The translations under genes and the position numbers were made by a program. Of a stretch of 64,000 nt of DNA, positions 1 to 10,868 are shown in pieces (the stretch's first letter is position 1; every line of letters begins with the position of its first letter). Under the pieces are notes generated by a model that was not told where the DNA came from, searched no databases, and worked only from the letters and a program-made list of their open reading frames with translations. This stretch comes from Thermothelomyces thermophilus ATCC 42464 (lineage: Eukaryota; Ascomycota; Sordariomycetes; Sordariales; Chaetomiaceae): positions 62,001-126,000 of the forward strand of contig NC_016473.1 in the NCBI RefSeq assembly GCF_000226095.1, given 5' to 3'.

Positions 1-1119
1 TCGGCACTCTGACCTCGGCCGGGAAGGGGGTTGAGGAGAGAAGAGATGGGAGAGGATGGGGCGGTGGTTAGCCGGATTGGCTTATTAGTAAAGACGAATC
101 TAGCTTTGTTTTAAGACGACCTATGGTGCTGTAGTGCCATAATGCTGTGCCCAACATGGTAACGGTTCTATCCTCTTTGATACATTGAGTGCTAGACACC
201 TCTAATAGTAGGCTGGGGTACATGCTTCTTGGTGTCACCGGAGGGAGCGAAGGGGCGCATCTATGTTTCTCCAAATCCGTATACATAGACCGTAGATATT
301 AGACGTTTATGGGCGTCCGCACAGGAGAACAACGAAGCCAAGTTGCCCAAGACAGAATACGCGTAATAGACTTTCTTTCCGAGCTTTTGGGATGTGCTTT
401 CCTTTCTCACTTAGGTCTAGGCTCCCTTGCGTTTGCCTAGAGGGGCATTGACATCGTCGTCTTTTACGTTTCGCTAATTGACCACCGCAAATACGATTGG
501 CAGCCATGCTTGCCCTCGGTTTATCTTTCCATTCTGAAATCAAGGAGCTTCCATGTTGTGCGGTCATCATGCATAATATGTACAGACTCAGGACAGGAGA
601 GGAGTCACCCACCCCGTGCGTTGCAAGCCTTCGTCCCCAGTTACTGCAGGTACATGCCACGAGAGGGGAAGAGCCACCGTACTGAAGGACGAGGTGTGTC
701 TTCGAGGCCATCAACCGCGAAAGGTAGGTATCAATTGCGCCTGTCATAATAAAAAAAGGACAAATATTCTGGCCCTAATTATTCAAAAAGTTGCCGTTGA
801 ATGGTATTAGTGCTTATCGAAAGGCACCTTTCAGGACGACTCCGTCGAGGAAACGTGTTCCTTCTTCTAAGGTAGGTACCGCTCCTAACACGCACCGGCC
901 TAGAGTGATCTCAAGGGAAAGATGGTCGTAGGTATTCAGCTCATCCAGAGAACTCATGCACAGCGGTGAGCCAAATCCTAAACTTCGTTATTCAACGCGA
1001 CGTCATCTTCCTCTGCCGCCCCCCTTCATTCCATCACTCATGCTTGTAAGCTCGGCCATACAGTTGCTGCAGTCAACACAACTGCCTAGATATGCCGTTA
1101 TGCCCTGCATGGACAATTC
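1..1119. other. intergenic, left edge of window
   Basis: No open frame here looks like coding sequence. The frame open on the minus strand at 307-747 has no recognisable motif and an erratic composition. The stretch holds two copies of the dispersed AGGTAGGTA motif (about 722 and 869). Confidence 0.6.
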
Positions 1120-2316
1120 TTAGATCCTCGTTTGTCTCTCCGCAGCAGAAAGCGCCTGAGCCGCTTCAGTATTCTTGGTCATTTCGGTGTAGCTTTTAAC
1201 CGCCGATAGAGCAGCTCGTGCTCGGACCACCTGTAACGATGCCTCGCAGCTTAGGGGAGACTTGTTGCAAGTGCATTTAGTAGCCCCTGGCACTGCATTG
1301 GCTACATCGGGTAGACCAGAGCCGGCAGCTACGGCAGCAAGGGCTCTTTCCGCCTGGATATGACCGGCCGTTGCGGCATGTGCCCGGATAGCGTAAATAA
1401 CCGCCTGCATTCTGGCCACCCGCCGTACCGCCTCGCAACTTCCATATTTGCTGCGTGTATCGGCGCTTGAGCTTTTGCTAGAATCAGGGTCGGGAAGCTG
1501 CTCGGGAAGTTTCTGAGGACCGGAGCGGGTGCTGGCAACGCCGCGGTCGGGGACGCCGTCAGCCGTAGAGTTGGCGAGGCGAGAATACATGTCAGCCCTC
1601 CACGTCCCGCCATCCAAGGACGCAGCAGCCACATCGTCGGTGACCTTGGCGACGGCCTCTGCAATGGTAGCAGCGACACTGTCACGTAGCCATGGAACAA
1701 CAGAAGATAGAGCGTGGTCAATGTTGCTGAGAGCCTTGGGAAGACCTTCGGCAAGAGCAGGCATTGACGCAACCGGTACCGAGGCGAGAGCCTGATCATA
1801 TATGGTGACAGAGGGAACCCCTGGCCCTACTTGTACGACCCTGGTCGCAAACTTGATGACAGCGGTAGTTATGGCACTGACAGTGGCTGGTCTCTCGTCT
1901 TTCGATACGTTGGCGACGGAGTGGGAAACAATGCTGATCACGGTAGCTACCGCTCTAGCGGCAGCTGGCCCACCGGTGACGCCAGCAACGCATACGGCAG
2001 CCTGGGTGCTTGCACGTGTAGCCCGAACGGGACGGAAGAGTACGTCGTATTCCGGCAGCGCAGTCAACCTGGATTCTTGACTGTATGGTGGAGGCTCTGT
2101 GGTCGGGTGAGACTGTGTTTTGGTGGACATGTCGTTCGAAGGGGGATCTCTCGGCTTGATGGCGACGGATTCGGGTTGCATACCCTTGGACCCCCATATA
2201 TTCCGTTGAAGCCACTTCTGGCATTGCCGTAACGGGTTACCCATTCCAGGTTGGTGGGTGGAAGATGGATGGCCAGTCAGAGCGTTAGGGTTAGAAGCGA
2301 ATGATTCGGCTGTCAA
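1120..2316 (-). CDS. hypothetical Ala/Val-rich protein, 5' end uncertain
   Basis: An uninterrupted frame of 398 codons with coding-like composition. I do not recognise the family. The central part (about residues 90-250) is rich in Ala and Val with alternating Asp/Lys, suggesting amphipathic helices; the C-terminal third has a few Cys (CTCNKSPLSC). The first in-frame ATG is only at codon 25 (2244). The frame is open further upstream, to about 2392, and there encodes a hydrophobic run (ISSVLLLLTAESFA) that looks like a secretion signal, but no ATG lies before it. A small upstream exon carrying the start codon is therefore likely, and I could not place it. The frame bridging the ends is intact, so it is not obviously a pseudogene. 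A secreted or membrane-associated fungal protein is possible; the function is unknown. Confidence 0.45.
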   Translation of the reverse strand: MTAESFASNPNALTGHPSSTHQPGMGNPLRQCQKWLQRNIWGSKGMQPESVAIKPRDPPSNDMSTKTQSHPTTEPPPYSQESRLTALPEYDVLFRPVRATRASTQAAVCVAGVTGGPAAARAVATVISIVSHSVANVSKDERPATVSAITTAVIKFATRVVQVGPGVPSVTIYDQALASVPVASMPALAEGLPKALSNIDHALSSVVPWLRDSVAATIAEAVAKVTDDVAAASLDGGTWRADMYSRLANSTADGVPDRGVASTRSGPQKLPEQLPDPDSSKSSSADTRSKYGSCEAVRRVARMQAVIYAIRAHAATAGHIQAERALAAVAAGSGLPDVANAVPGATKCTCNKSPLSCEASLQVVRARAALSAVKSYTEMTKNTEAAQALSAAERQTRI

Positions 2317-3512
2317 GAGGAGAAGGACGGACGAAATGGCTTCAAATATCCCACTGCTTGATGAAAAATGTTTTGGAGCACATTAGCCAGTGACGTATGT
2401 GTTAGTGCATGCCATGATCATGATCATGCTACGATTTGGGTCTGTTCGCAAACTACGCGGGGATACGGAACTGTGACGCACCCACTGCGAGTGCTGCTGG
2501 CGGGATGATATTCCACGGTGCTCGTACGCCGGCACCGCCACCCCGCGAGGTCGGCCCACAGCTCCGGGACACGGAGGAGACTCCTAGTTGGAGGCAGCGG
2601 CACCTGTTAGGTGGAGCGGGGAGTTCCATCCCAACTCTTCCCTGTTGACTTGTCGGCACGGACGAAGCTATTAGGTGCCCACATCTGGCTGCTTTTGTTG
2701 TGATATGTGGCCGCTTATACGGCAATAGCCTTTCCAACAGGGGCAGGCTGGTGGCACGTCATTAGTTCAGGTATGTGAAGACTGAACTCGATGCTTTAAA
2801 CATTGCTCCAATGTACGGAGGACATCGCAGCCCGTTCCTTGGGTGGAACCAAATCCAGAACGCCGTACCCGACCGCATTTTTGCTCAGATACCTAATAAT
2901 TTCCTACACATCTTGACTCGCTGCTTGCTTAGCACCCACTTCGAAGCAGCACTTGCTCCCAAGCTACCAAATCGCCTTGGGAGCATGAACCACCAGCAAT
3001 AAGGCGGCCCGATGTTGCCCTGCGTTTACTCAAGCCACTTACTCACAGATACCGATTGTTCGCCGGAATGATTTTGAGGCTAGAGTATCCGTATCGGCAT
3101 CTGAACCACGAAGTGGATGGGTTCGGCTCATCACATGGGGCTTGCCGGCTAATAAGTGGAGAACAAAGAGGTCTCCAGTCCCCTAGGTCCCCTCTGCCCC
3201 ACACAAAACCCAAGGCCCAGAAGTCCATCGCCAAGACAAACACAATCACGAGATCGGCGACCAGCCCCGAACAAGCAGCAGCAGCAACACCACCGCGCAC
3301 AACAACCCTGGGCTTTCCACGCGCCGGCAGGACCGGCCCTACCACCGAGCGCACCGTCGGGGAGGTCTTTGATACGACGAATTTGGAACCTAGAAATAAG
3401 AGGAAGTGGAAGCATACCACAAATAACAGGAGGAAAAAAAAACAACGAAAACCAACGAAAAAAAAAAAAAAAAACATTTGGGTCCTCGGCATCATCGAGC
3501 TCGAGAAGCACA
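2317..3512. other. intergenic / 5' flank of the membrane-protein gene
   Basis: Shared upstream region of the divergent genes at 1120-2316 and 3513-4679. Just before the membrane-protein start lies an A-rich run (3434-3475). Frames on both strands at 3043-3636 are open but are low-complexity flank, not a gene. A small 5' exon of the minus-strand gene may hide near 2340-2450. Confidence 0.5.
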
Positions 3513-4679
3513 ATGGACTCACCGACACGTCGACGGCGCCCAGCGGTGCACCGCTTCTCGCTGCGCTACCTGCTCGTGGTGCCGGTGCTACTGGCCGTCC
3601 TGACTGGCTGCGTGCTCTTTGTGCACGGCGACACAAACATCTACATGCTCTACTCGCAGTGCCACGCCCGCTCCCGGCTGCCGTGGCTCTCGCGCCTCCC
3701 CGTCCTCGGCGGCCCGGCCTGCTTCCTCGTCAGCTTCTTCGGCGAGGCCGTCGCGTCCGCCCGCGCCGCCGGCCTCATGGCCGCCGTCCTCTCCTTCGTC
3801 GCCGGCCTGCTGACCGTCAGCACCGTCGAGGCCGCCCGCATCTGCAACGCCCCCAGCCGGCTCATCGCCTGCCCGACCGCGCCCTGGCTCGTCTTCGACC
3901 TGGTCGGCGGCGCCTTCGTCTGGCAGCTCGTCATCATCCCGGCCTTCTTCCGCCGCACCCGCGACATCATCGCCGCCCGGAAGCAGCAGGGCGGCGGCGG
4001 CGGCCCCCAACCCCTGTCCGGCCCGACCGACCCCACCTTTGGCGAGGCCATGAGGCATCTCGCCAGCCCCGCCGAGGCCGTGGCCATCCCCGTCGCCGTC
4101 GCCCTCGGCTTCGTCCTGCCCGCCCTGCTCATGCTTCTGCTGGCCCGCCCGGCCGCCGTGCTCGTCTGGCTCTTCTTCCCCGTCTGGGTCTCCCTCGTGC
4201 GCCGGCTCGCCCGCCGCGCCGCCCTGATGCTGATGGCCCGGCAGGGCTGGAGAAGAAGAGGAAGCCACGGAAGCAGCGGAAGCAGCCTGCATCTCGAGTC
4301 GAGCCGGCCCGCCCTGCTTGCCGTCTACGCCCTGCCCGTCGCCTGCTCCGTCCTGTCGCACGCGCTCTTCATCTGGACCCTGACGCAGCCCGACGACCGC
4401 AAGGAGATGACCCGCTCCGCGCTCAAGTTCATCACCATCAACATCTTTTTCGTCGGCCTGACTGTCCTGTACTGGATCCTCGTCGAGGCTGGTTGGAGGG
4501 TTGCCCTCGTCATGGTGGTCGCGTCCATCGTGTTGGGCCCGGGCGCTGGTGTCTGCCTCGGCTGGGTTTACCGGGAGAAGACGGTCGACCTGGACCGGAC
4601 CGTGACGGTCGTGGCCGTCGGATCCCGAAGGCAGAGCGGAGACGCGGACCCATCTGAGGAAACCCCGCTGTTGCGGTGA
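3513..4679 (+). CDS. multi-pass integral membrane protein, unknown family
   Basis: A single exon of 388 residues. The start at 3513 (MDSPTRRRR) was chosen because the hydrophobic protein begins here; the open frame before it is poly-A-rich leader. A basic N-terminus (RRRR) precedes the first hydrophobic segment (about residues 18-40), followed by about six or seven more: near 90-110, 125-150, 190-235 (probably two), 270-290, 310-335 and 340-360. A Gly-rich loop (QQGGGGG) and a basic loop (RRRGSHGS) separate them. The tail is acidic and ends EETPLLR, which contains an acidic dileucine-type sorting signal of the kind found on vacuolar and endosomal membrane proteins (inference). I cannot name the family. 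The third codon positions are very GC-rich, as in neighbouring genes. Confidence 0.75.
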   Translation: MDSPTRRRRPAVHRFSLRYLLVVPVLLAVLTGCVLFVHGDTNIYMLYSQCHARSRLPWLSRLPVLGGPACFLVSFFGEAVASARAAGLMAAVLSFVAGLLTVSTVEAARICNAPSRLIACPTAPWLVFDLVGGAFVWQLVIIPAFFRRTRDIIAARKQQGGGGGPQPLSGPTDPTFGEAMRHLASPAEAVAIPVAVALGFVLPALLMLLLARPAAVLVWLFFPVWVSLVRRLARRAALMLMARQGWRRRGSHGSSGSSLHLESSRPALLAVYALPVACSVLSHALFIWTLTQPDDRKEMTRSALKFITINIFFVGLTVLYWILVEAGWRVALVMVVASIVLGPGAGVCLGWVYREKTVDLDRTVTVVAVGSRRQSGDADPSEETPLLR

Positions 4680-5211
4680 ACCAGGGAGCGCACAAGCGGG
4701 AGGTAAGGGGGGGGGGTGGGGGGAGGCTTGGCGGATGGAGTTGGAACAAGATCAATAATTCAAGCATGCTCTACGGAGTTATTAATAACGTTATAATGAT
4801 GTATGTACGAGTACACGAGCCTAGAGATGCCATCATGACCTCAGTAATGTTGATAGCAAGCATGATCGATATCTTTCATGAGAATCTGCGCGAGGTGGTT
4901 GTTGACAACTTGAACAGGTTCTTTTTTATGGTTGTACACTAACTTTAATAACGTGACTTGCCCCGTTTGCGGCCCCCAACAACAAACCCCAAACACGGTA
5001 TGCACCCCACGCGCACGTGGGTGGGATGGCGGCATAAACGACCCGGATGGTGTCATGGCACCCTAAGCCATTTAAAACGGGGAGGAAATCCACCACTCAA
5101 GTTCGGGGCGGAGAAGAAGAAGAAGAAGAAGAAAAGAAGAATAAGACATGAGGACGTCGGAACAACATCTGGTGTCTATTAGACCAGGTAAAATTATTGA
5201 TTGCAGCAGCC
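4680..5211. other. convergent 3' spacer with a GAA microsatellite
   Basis: Spacer between the ends of the membrane-protein gene (+) and the regulator gene (-). It contains a G-run near 4711 and a GAA microsatellite at 5111-5140. No gene seen. Confidence 0.6.
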
Positions 5212-7567
5212 TTATGGGATGCCGCTGCCGGAGAAATGCCCAATGTCCGCCCAGCCGTGCGGAAGGGCCGACCACGATTCTATCCCGAAGAACTCGGGTC
5301 CAAAATAAAGCCCTTCAGGTAACTCTTCAAACGCATTACTTCCGCTCGTCACCCCGCTGGCCTGCGACGGTGCCACCGGAGCCGTGCCCTGTATTGCTCC
5401 CTCGGCCAGAGGCAAATTCAATCCTGCCATGGGGCTTACCGAGGCAGGCGGCGGCATCTGGACGGATGCCATCATGTTTTGGTTCGCTGGAGTCGGGGCC
5501 GACGTTGGAACCCCAAGTTGCGCACCGGCGTGGCTCGTTCTCGGCGTTGACAGCTGTGGCGCAAGGTACGGTTCCCCCGCCCCGGCATCAAGGCTGCGAG
5601 GGCGGCCAGGCGGAGCGGGAAGACCCTCCGGCAGCGACAAGCCGCTGGCGATGAGGCGCTCGATATCGGCTTGCTAACTATGGTGTAAGTATCGGTCCCG
5701 CTCGCTGACGTAAAACGCGGGTTGGAATGTATGCGTGTGTGTGAGAGAGAAAAAGACTTACGATGCTAGCAGATGCTGGCCCGGGGGTTGACTGCCTTGC
5801 AGCCCGGAGACAGACCGTGGCAAGCTCCCGCACGCGCTCCTGCGTGAAGCCCAGACCAAGATCGCCACTACTCGTCTGTAAACCGTGGTACAGTACCTTG
5901 CAACACTGAAAAGCACACCCAGGGAGGTCCAAGTCGGCCACTGGAGGGCTGGTAGATGTGCTGCTCAAGCTGAGCAGCTGAGACATCATGTCCGCCATCC
6001 TCCTTGCGTGCTCGTAGCAGCTGCGGCGTTTGTGCATTACGAAGTGGGGGTCCAATTGCTGCAGAGCAGCCGGGGCGAGTGCCTCCTTCAGACCCGGGAG
6101 GAACAGACGGTACAAGTCGAGATGACACTGCCGCCAAAGGAGATGAGTCGTGATGAAGATGTTGAGCCTGGAGGAATAACTGCGCAAACGAAAGTTGGCC
6201 TCGTTTTCACGGAACGAGACAGGTAATCGCGCCTCGAACATTTCGAGTTCTGCAGCAAAGTCCGCCAACTGGCTCGGCAGCATGGCTAGCGCGTCTGCCG
6301 TTGGCGAGGCGGCCGCTTTCGAGGTGCACTGCAAAATGCGGGAGCGGATCCAGTAGAGCCGGATGTGCAGCGCCATGAGGCCGAGCACGTCCGGTAGTGG
6401 CGGAATGGCACCCGTGACGGGATCGGGGCCCGGCGGCCGGAGCGGTTCTGTCGGATCGGGCAGGTCAAAGTCGAAATGCCGCTCGTTGCAGGGGAGCTGC
6501 AGTTGGATCTGGCGTTCGGCGTCGAACCAGATAGCGACGTCGGCCTGGCCCATGGATATGGACGCGTCGATCATGTAGATCGACCACATCAGGCGGCGGC
6601 GGGCTTCCCGCGCGAGAAAGCAGAGTTCCGGGTTCTCCTGGTACAGCCGGAGCGCGGTGGCGAACCGGCTGGCGATGGCGTGAAGCATGAAGGCGCTCGA
6701 GAACCGCTTTGAGAGGATGCGGTGTTTGATGGCGAGCACTAGCGCCTGCAGGCGGGACAAGGTCGGCTTTTCGAGGCTCGCCAGGCACAGAGAGACAGCC
6801 TCTTCGATGCATCGGTTGCCGTACTCGGCCATTCCCGGTCCGAGATCGGTCAGGAGCGAAGCGACGCCGACGATGGAGAGCACGAGGGCACGGTCCAGAG
6901 ACCCCGCGTGGTAGAGCTCCATGAGGGATGGCCGGTGCAGGAACGAGAACATGGCGACGTGGTAGACGTGGCGGAAGAAGTTGTCGAAGGCTTTCAGAGC
7001 CAGGGCCTCGTCGGGCTCGCTCGGATCCACGGCCGTGGCAGGGCTGGCAGTGCCGCTGGAGGTGCCGTAGTCGTTGGGCGCGCCCTGGGCCGTGTGCGAG
7101 TCGAGATCCATCCCTGATCCGGTCCCGGATCCGGATCCGGATCCGGACCCGGACCGGGAACCGGGGGACGGGGCTGCGGCCGAGATGGAGGTTGAGGGAA
7201 CGGGCGGAGGCAGCGACCGCTTGCCGGGGCGGTAGACGCATTCGAGGCGCTGGGCCCGGCACCGGTCACAGCTCGGCATCGTGCCGCTGCACCGGGCCTT
7301 CCTGGCGTGGCAGTTCTGGCAGGCCTGCCGCACCCGGCGTCGCGGGACCGAGATGGCGGTCCCACCGCCCTCGCCCGGGACAACCTCGACCCCGACATTC
7401 TCGTCGTAGGAGCAGTTAAAGCCGAGGCGTTCGCAATTGGTACAGATAGTTCGCCGCCCGTCGCACCGAACCTTGCGCGCACGACATGTGACGCAGGTGT
7501 TTGTCCGTTTATGGGGGCGGGGTGAGGTACTCATGGATAGGCGGTTTCCGGCGGCCGGCGGTTGCAC
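5212..7567 (-). CDS. transcription factor with two tandem Zn2Cys6 motifs
   Basis: Two exons, 7567-5762 and 5673-5212; the 88-nt intron has GTAAGT and TTAG ends and joins in phase 0, giving 755 residues. Two complete fungal binuclear zinc motifs sit near the N-terminus: CVTCRARKVRC...CTNCERLGFNC (about residues 25-52) and CQNCHARKARC...CDRCRAQRLEC (about 82-109). Both have the spacing C-x2-C-x6-C-x6-C-x2-C-x6-C. A Ser-Gly low-complexity linker (about 135-150, encoded by repeated ggatcc units near 7130) follows, then a fungal-specific transcription factor middle region beginning around residue 190 (DNFFRHVYHVAMFSFLHRPS). The second exon is Pro/Gly-rich and ends in an acidic-aromatic tail typical of activation regions. 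It is nuclear and DNA-binding by family; its targets are unknown. An alternative start is codon 12 (MSTSPRPHKRTNTC). Most Zn2Cys6 proteins have one motif, so the pair is unusual. Confidence 0.9.
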
Positions 7568-8421
7568 TGTGCTAAAGCGTGTCTCGTCGGTGTGTCATCG
7601 GCCGTCGACGGCGGCTGCTGTCTCTCCCAATCCAGAGCCACAATTGCCCCTCGGAAGAAGCCCCACTCGCTGTCGCAGGCTGTGTCTTGCTGAATGCGCG
7701 GGCGGGTCTGCGTCACGGATTGCTGCAAACATCTCGTTGTGGCCAGGTCCCCGAGGCAAGCTTTGTTCCGCCCTGCGTCTGCTCAATGACGGGTTGATGC
7801 TGAGACCTCACCGACCGACGTCCTTGGTTTGCGGGTGTGTGGGGTTTGCGAGCCGGAGCCCGCGAGCGAACCCGTTGGTGGGGGCCCCACTGGGTCCCTG
7901 CCACCAGGTACTGCTGTCCTTCGTAATAACAAGTGCCAGTGCGGTTAGTCTTGGCGATGCAGTCGGCCCTCCGTGCAGGCATCAATCACATGATGAGGTA
8001 CTGTACTGTATCGGGGCCCAGGGCACCGGCAACATATCAGTAGAGGAACACAAATTGACAAGAAACCCAAATTCCACCGGCATGGAAGGGTAAGAAGATA
8101 CATGCATGTATCGAGAATTAAAAATGAATAACTCGTGAAAGTGAGAATGTCGAGAACAAAGATTGCCTTGCTCCTAACACCGTTAACAATGCTATCGCCC
8201 AGGCGATCGATCCACATATTAGCATCGAGTATTGAATAAGTCGTCGTCCTTGGATGTCTCGGAGCTGAAAGACAGCTGGCATCGTCTCATGCCCGCCACC
8301 TGCGAGGTAGCAACAGATTATAGCGGAGCAAGCTAGAATCGAAAAGCAACAACTAGCAAGACGTTTTCCGATATCCCTACTCATCCCGTACGCCGTACAC
8401 CCGAACAAACATCGTGGCTCC
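7568..8421. other. intergenic
   Basis: Promoter side of the dual-zinc regulator and 3' flank of the PARP gene. Open frames here look non-coding on both strands. Confidence 0.5.
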
Positions 8422-10868
8422 TCACATGCGTACCCGGAACAGATACCGCAGGCAAACCTGGGCAACATCATAGCAAATGTACTCGTTGTAGAAGAGGCCG
8501 GCTCCCTTCACGTCGGTCGGGCCAGGGGGCACCGATGTGTCAGGCTGCAAAGTCTTGGTTAGCTGGCTTTCCGCTGTCTCGAAAGAGGAATCTTACCATC
8601 TTCACACCGACCAGGGATGGGTGGACACAGCTGGCATCCTTCCACTTGCTGGGACCCGTCCTACCCTGACCCCAGGTCGAAACCATCCCTTTTTTCTTCG
8701 CGTCCTCTCCTGCGTTGTATGACGCGCCGATGAGTTCTTGCATGGGATCACCCAGCTCTGCCTCGCAGAGCAGGAGGAGCGCGGTGCCTCCAGAAATGTA
8801 TGAGCAGCAATAATTGGCCGACTTCGACGCCATGTCAGCCAGGTAAATGCCCTTTCCAAACATGTAACCCGACACTGGCGCTTCTGGAGGCGCGATGCGT
8901 AGGCCCTTCAACAACGTTAGTATTGACAGTTTCGCAAAGGTTATCACTTGGAAAAAACAGCCGAGAAGAGAGAAAAGAGTAAACAAGGAAATAGAGCTGA
9001 ACAAAGGGTGAGGCAGCTGGAAGGGGGTTTAGGTTGAATGAAAGAGCTAAGGTCATCGCTCACCTGACTAAGGATACCGCCGAAGTTGGTACAGCGGGAG
9101 CCATGCCATAGCAGACGCCGGTTCTGGTTCATCTTTCCAAAAGAACTGTTCTCGAACCGCTCACGCTCACCCTGGCGCTCGATTCGGAAGATATTCTCGA
9201 TCGTGTAATTATGTCCATGGGTGTAGCCACGAGTCTCGAAGAGGTAGTTCTGTAGCTGGGCGTACTCAGCGCTGGTAGGGTCGAGAGGCGTCATCTCCTC
9301 CATCTTCAGCCCCTGATACTGCTTGTCAAGGGGGTGGATATCGTCATCGGCAACCTTGTCCAGCTTCATGATTAGGGCGGCATCCTTCATGTCGCTCAGG
9401 CTTTCCAGAAGCTCTATTTCTTTCTTAACCATCGCCTGGTCGCTGATGACCGGGGGCCGGTTGCGACCGAAATCATGAGGAATCAACGAGTAGAAAGTGT
9501 TGGAGAGCTGCTCAACCGCCGGACGGTAACTTGTGCCGTAGTTCGCGGCCAAAGAGGGGTCGTCGATGAGGGCCGAAAGCTCCTTCAACGCTTGATAACC
9601 ACGCGTGATGGTCGCCTTGCTGAGCTTCCCGAGAGGGAGCTTATTGGCGTCATAATTCAGAGAAGACATGGTGTCTCTGAAATACTGCGGGTTGAAGATG
9701 AGCTGCATGAGAGACTGCACTGCAGGGTGAAGCGTTGACTTGGGCGGCTCCCGGACAGATGTTTTCTTGTCGTCCTTGGCTCCCGCCTTGTCCGTCTCGC
9801 CATCGTCGTCCGAATCGTCTTCGTAGTTTCTCTCGACGAAGGCGTATTTCCCAGGCTTGGGATTCATTCCCCGATCCTTCCAAGCCAGGCCCGATTTGTC
9901 CTTGAACTTCTTCTCATAAAGTCGAACCGCCTCCTGCAAGGAGGTTGTGCTGGTCCATTGAGTTTGGCCACGCTCGCCAACTCTTCCCCATCTTTGCCAC
10001 GTGACATATTTTGCTTGTTGAGGTTGAACCAGAAGCTTGAAAAGTGCATTAGTCAGGCAGCGGCGCTCTGTCTTGTTGTCGTTGTGGATCTCACCTGAAG
10101 GCGATAGAATTTATTGTTGTTGTTCGACGCATTGGTCTGATTCAGTGAGGCGTCGTATATGACGCCGGAATCGTCGATATAGACCTTGTACTGAAAAAAA
10201 GGGCTCCCTTCGTCGAGCGGGATCTGAATGTCCTTGCTCTTCGCAACCTGGCCCTCGCCTACGGCCCGTTCCACGCCCTTCGTCTTGTCCAACGCTTCTT
10301 CCTTGGGTTCGGTGTTTGTGGCGTTGTTTGCATCTTGCATCTTGACGTCGTTCTCCCCATCCGCCTGAACCGCCGCTGCCTTCCGCCCTCTCGTCCTCTT
10401 GGGCTTTGGGGCGGCATCATTATCTGAGGCATCATCCGCGACGGGGGAAGAGGCACGCTTTCGTGTCCTGGTACCATCCGTTGCTGTTGCTCCACCTTTC
10501 TGGGAGGACGCCAACTTAGACGCATCTGGCTGAGCGGAACTGCCTGCGGTGGGCTTCCCAATGGTGTAATCTTTCTCTGGTTCCCGAGTGTTGTTCGTCT
10601 CACAGGCCAACAACCAATCCAAGCTGATAATGTGGGTCCCGAGTGACTGGGCTTTGGCGACCTTGGAAGATGGCTTGTTATAGTCGTTGTCGGTTGTCAC
10701 AAGGTGTGTAACATTGTCTGTCACGCTGATGGCGACAGTCGCTCCGAGCGATTCAGCTTTCGCCTTTATCGCCGCGTGCGTTGCCCCAGGGAAAGTTCCG
10801 CTGAGAGCGAGGATGCAACCATCCAAAGCCGGCTTGGCCGCAGCCTTCTTCCCTCGCTTTGGTGGCAT
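8422..10868 (-). CDS. poly(ADP-ribose) polymerase (BRCT-WGR-PARP)
   Basis: Four exons: 10868-10095, 10035-9064, 8905-8597 and 8544-8422 (introns 59, 158 and 52 nt), giving 725 residues. The start MPPKRGKKAAAKP was preferred over an upstream in-frame ATG because family proteins begin this way. Domains in order: BRCT (about residues 14-100, ending in the conserved Trp of SLDWLLAC); a basic linker with nuclear-localisation-like KPKRTRGRK; WGR (about 230-310, QRWGRVGERG); the helical PARP regulatory domain (about 370-500, LHPAVQSLMQLIF); and the catalytic domain to the C-terminus. The catalytic triad is intact: His569 in LLWHGSR, Tyr603 in FGKGIYLAD and Glu706 in NEYICYD. The enzyme uses NAD+ to ADP-ribosylate nuclear proteins at DNA breaks. 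The zinc fingers of animal PARP1 are absent, as in other ascomycete PARPs with an N-terminal BRCT (family knowledge). Confidence 0.95.

Noticed and set aside
2281-2297. Telomere-like TTAGGGTTAG near 2286
   Set aside because: It lies in the frame of the Ala-rich ORF and is too short to mean anything.
3056-4657. 533-codon plus-strand frame over the membrane-protein gene
   Set aside because: It is a shifted reading of the same exon (Arg/Pro-rich); the other frame gives a convincing membrane protein.
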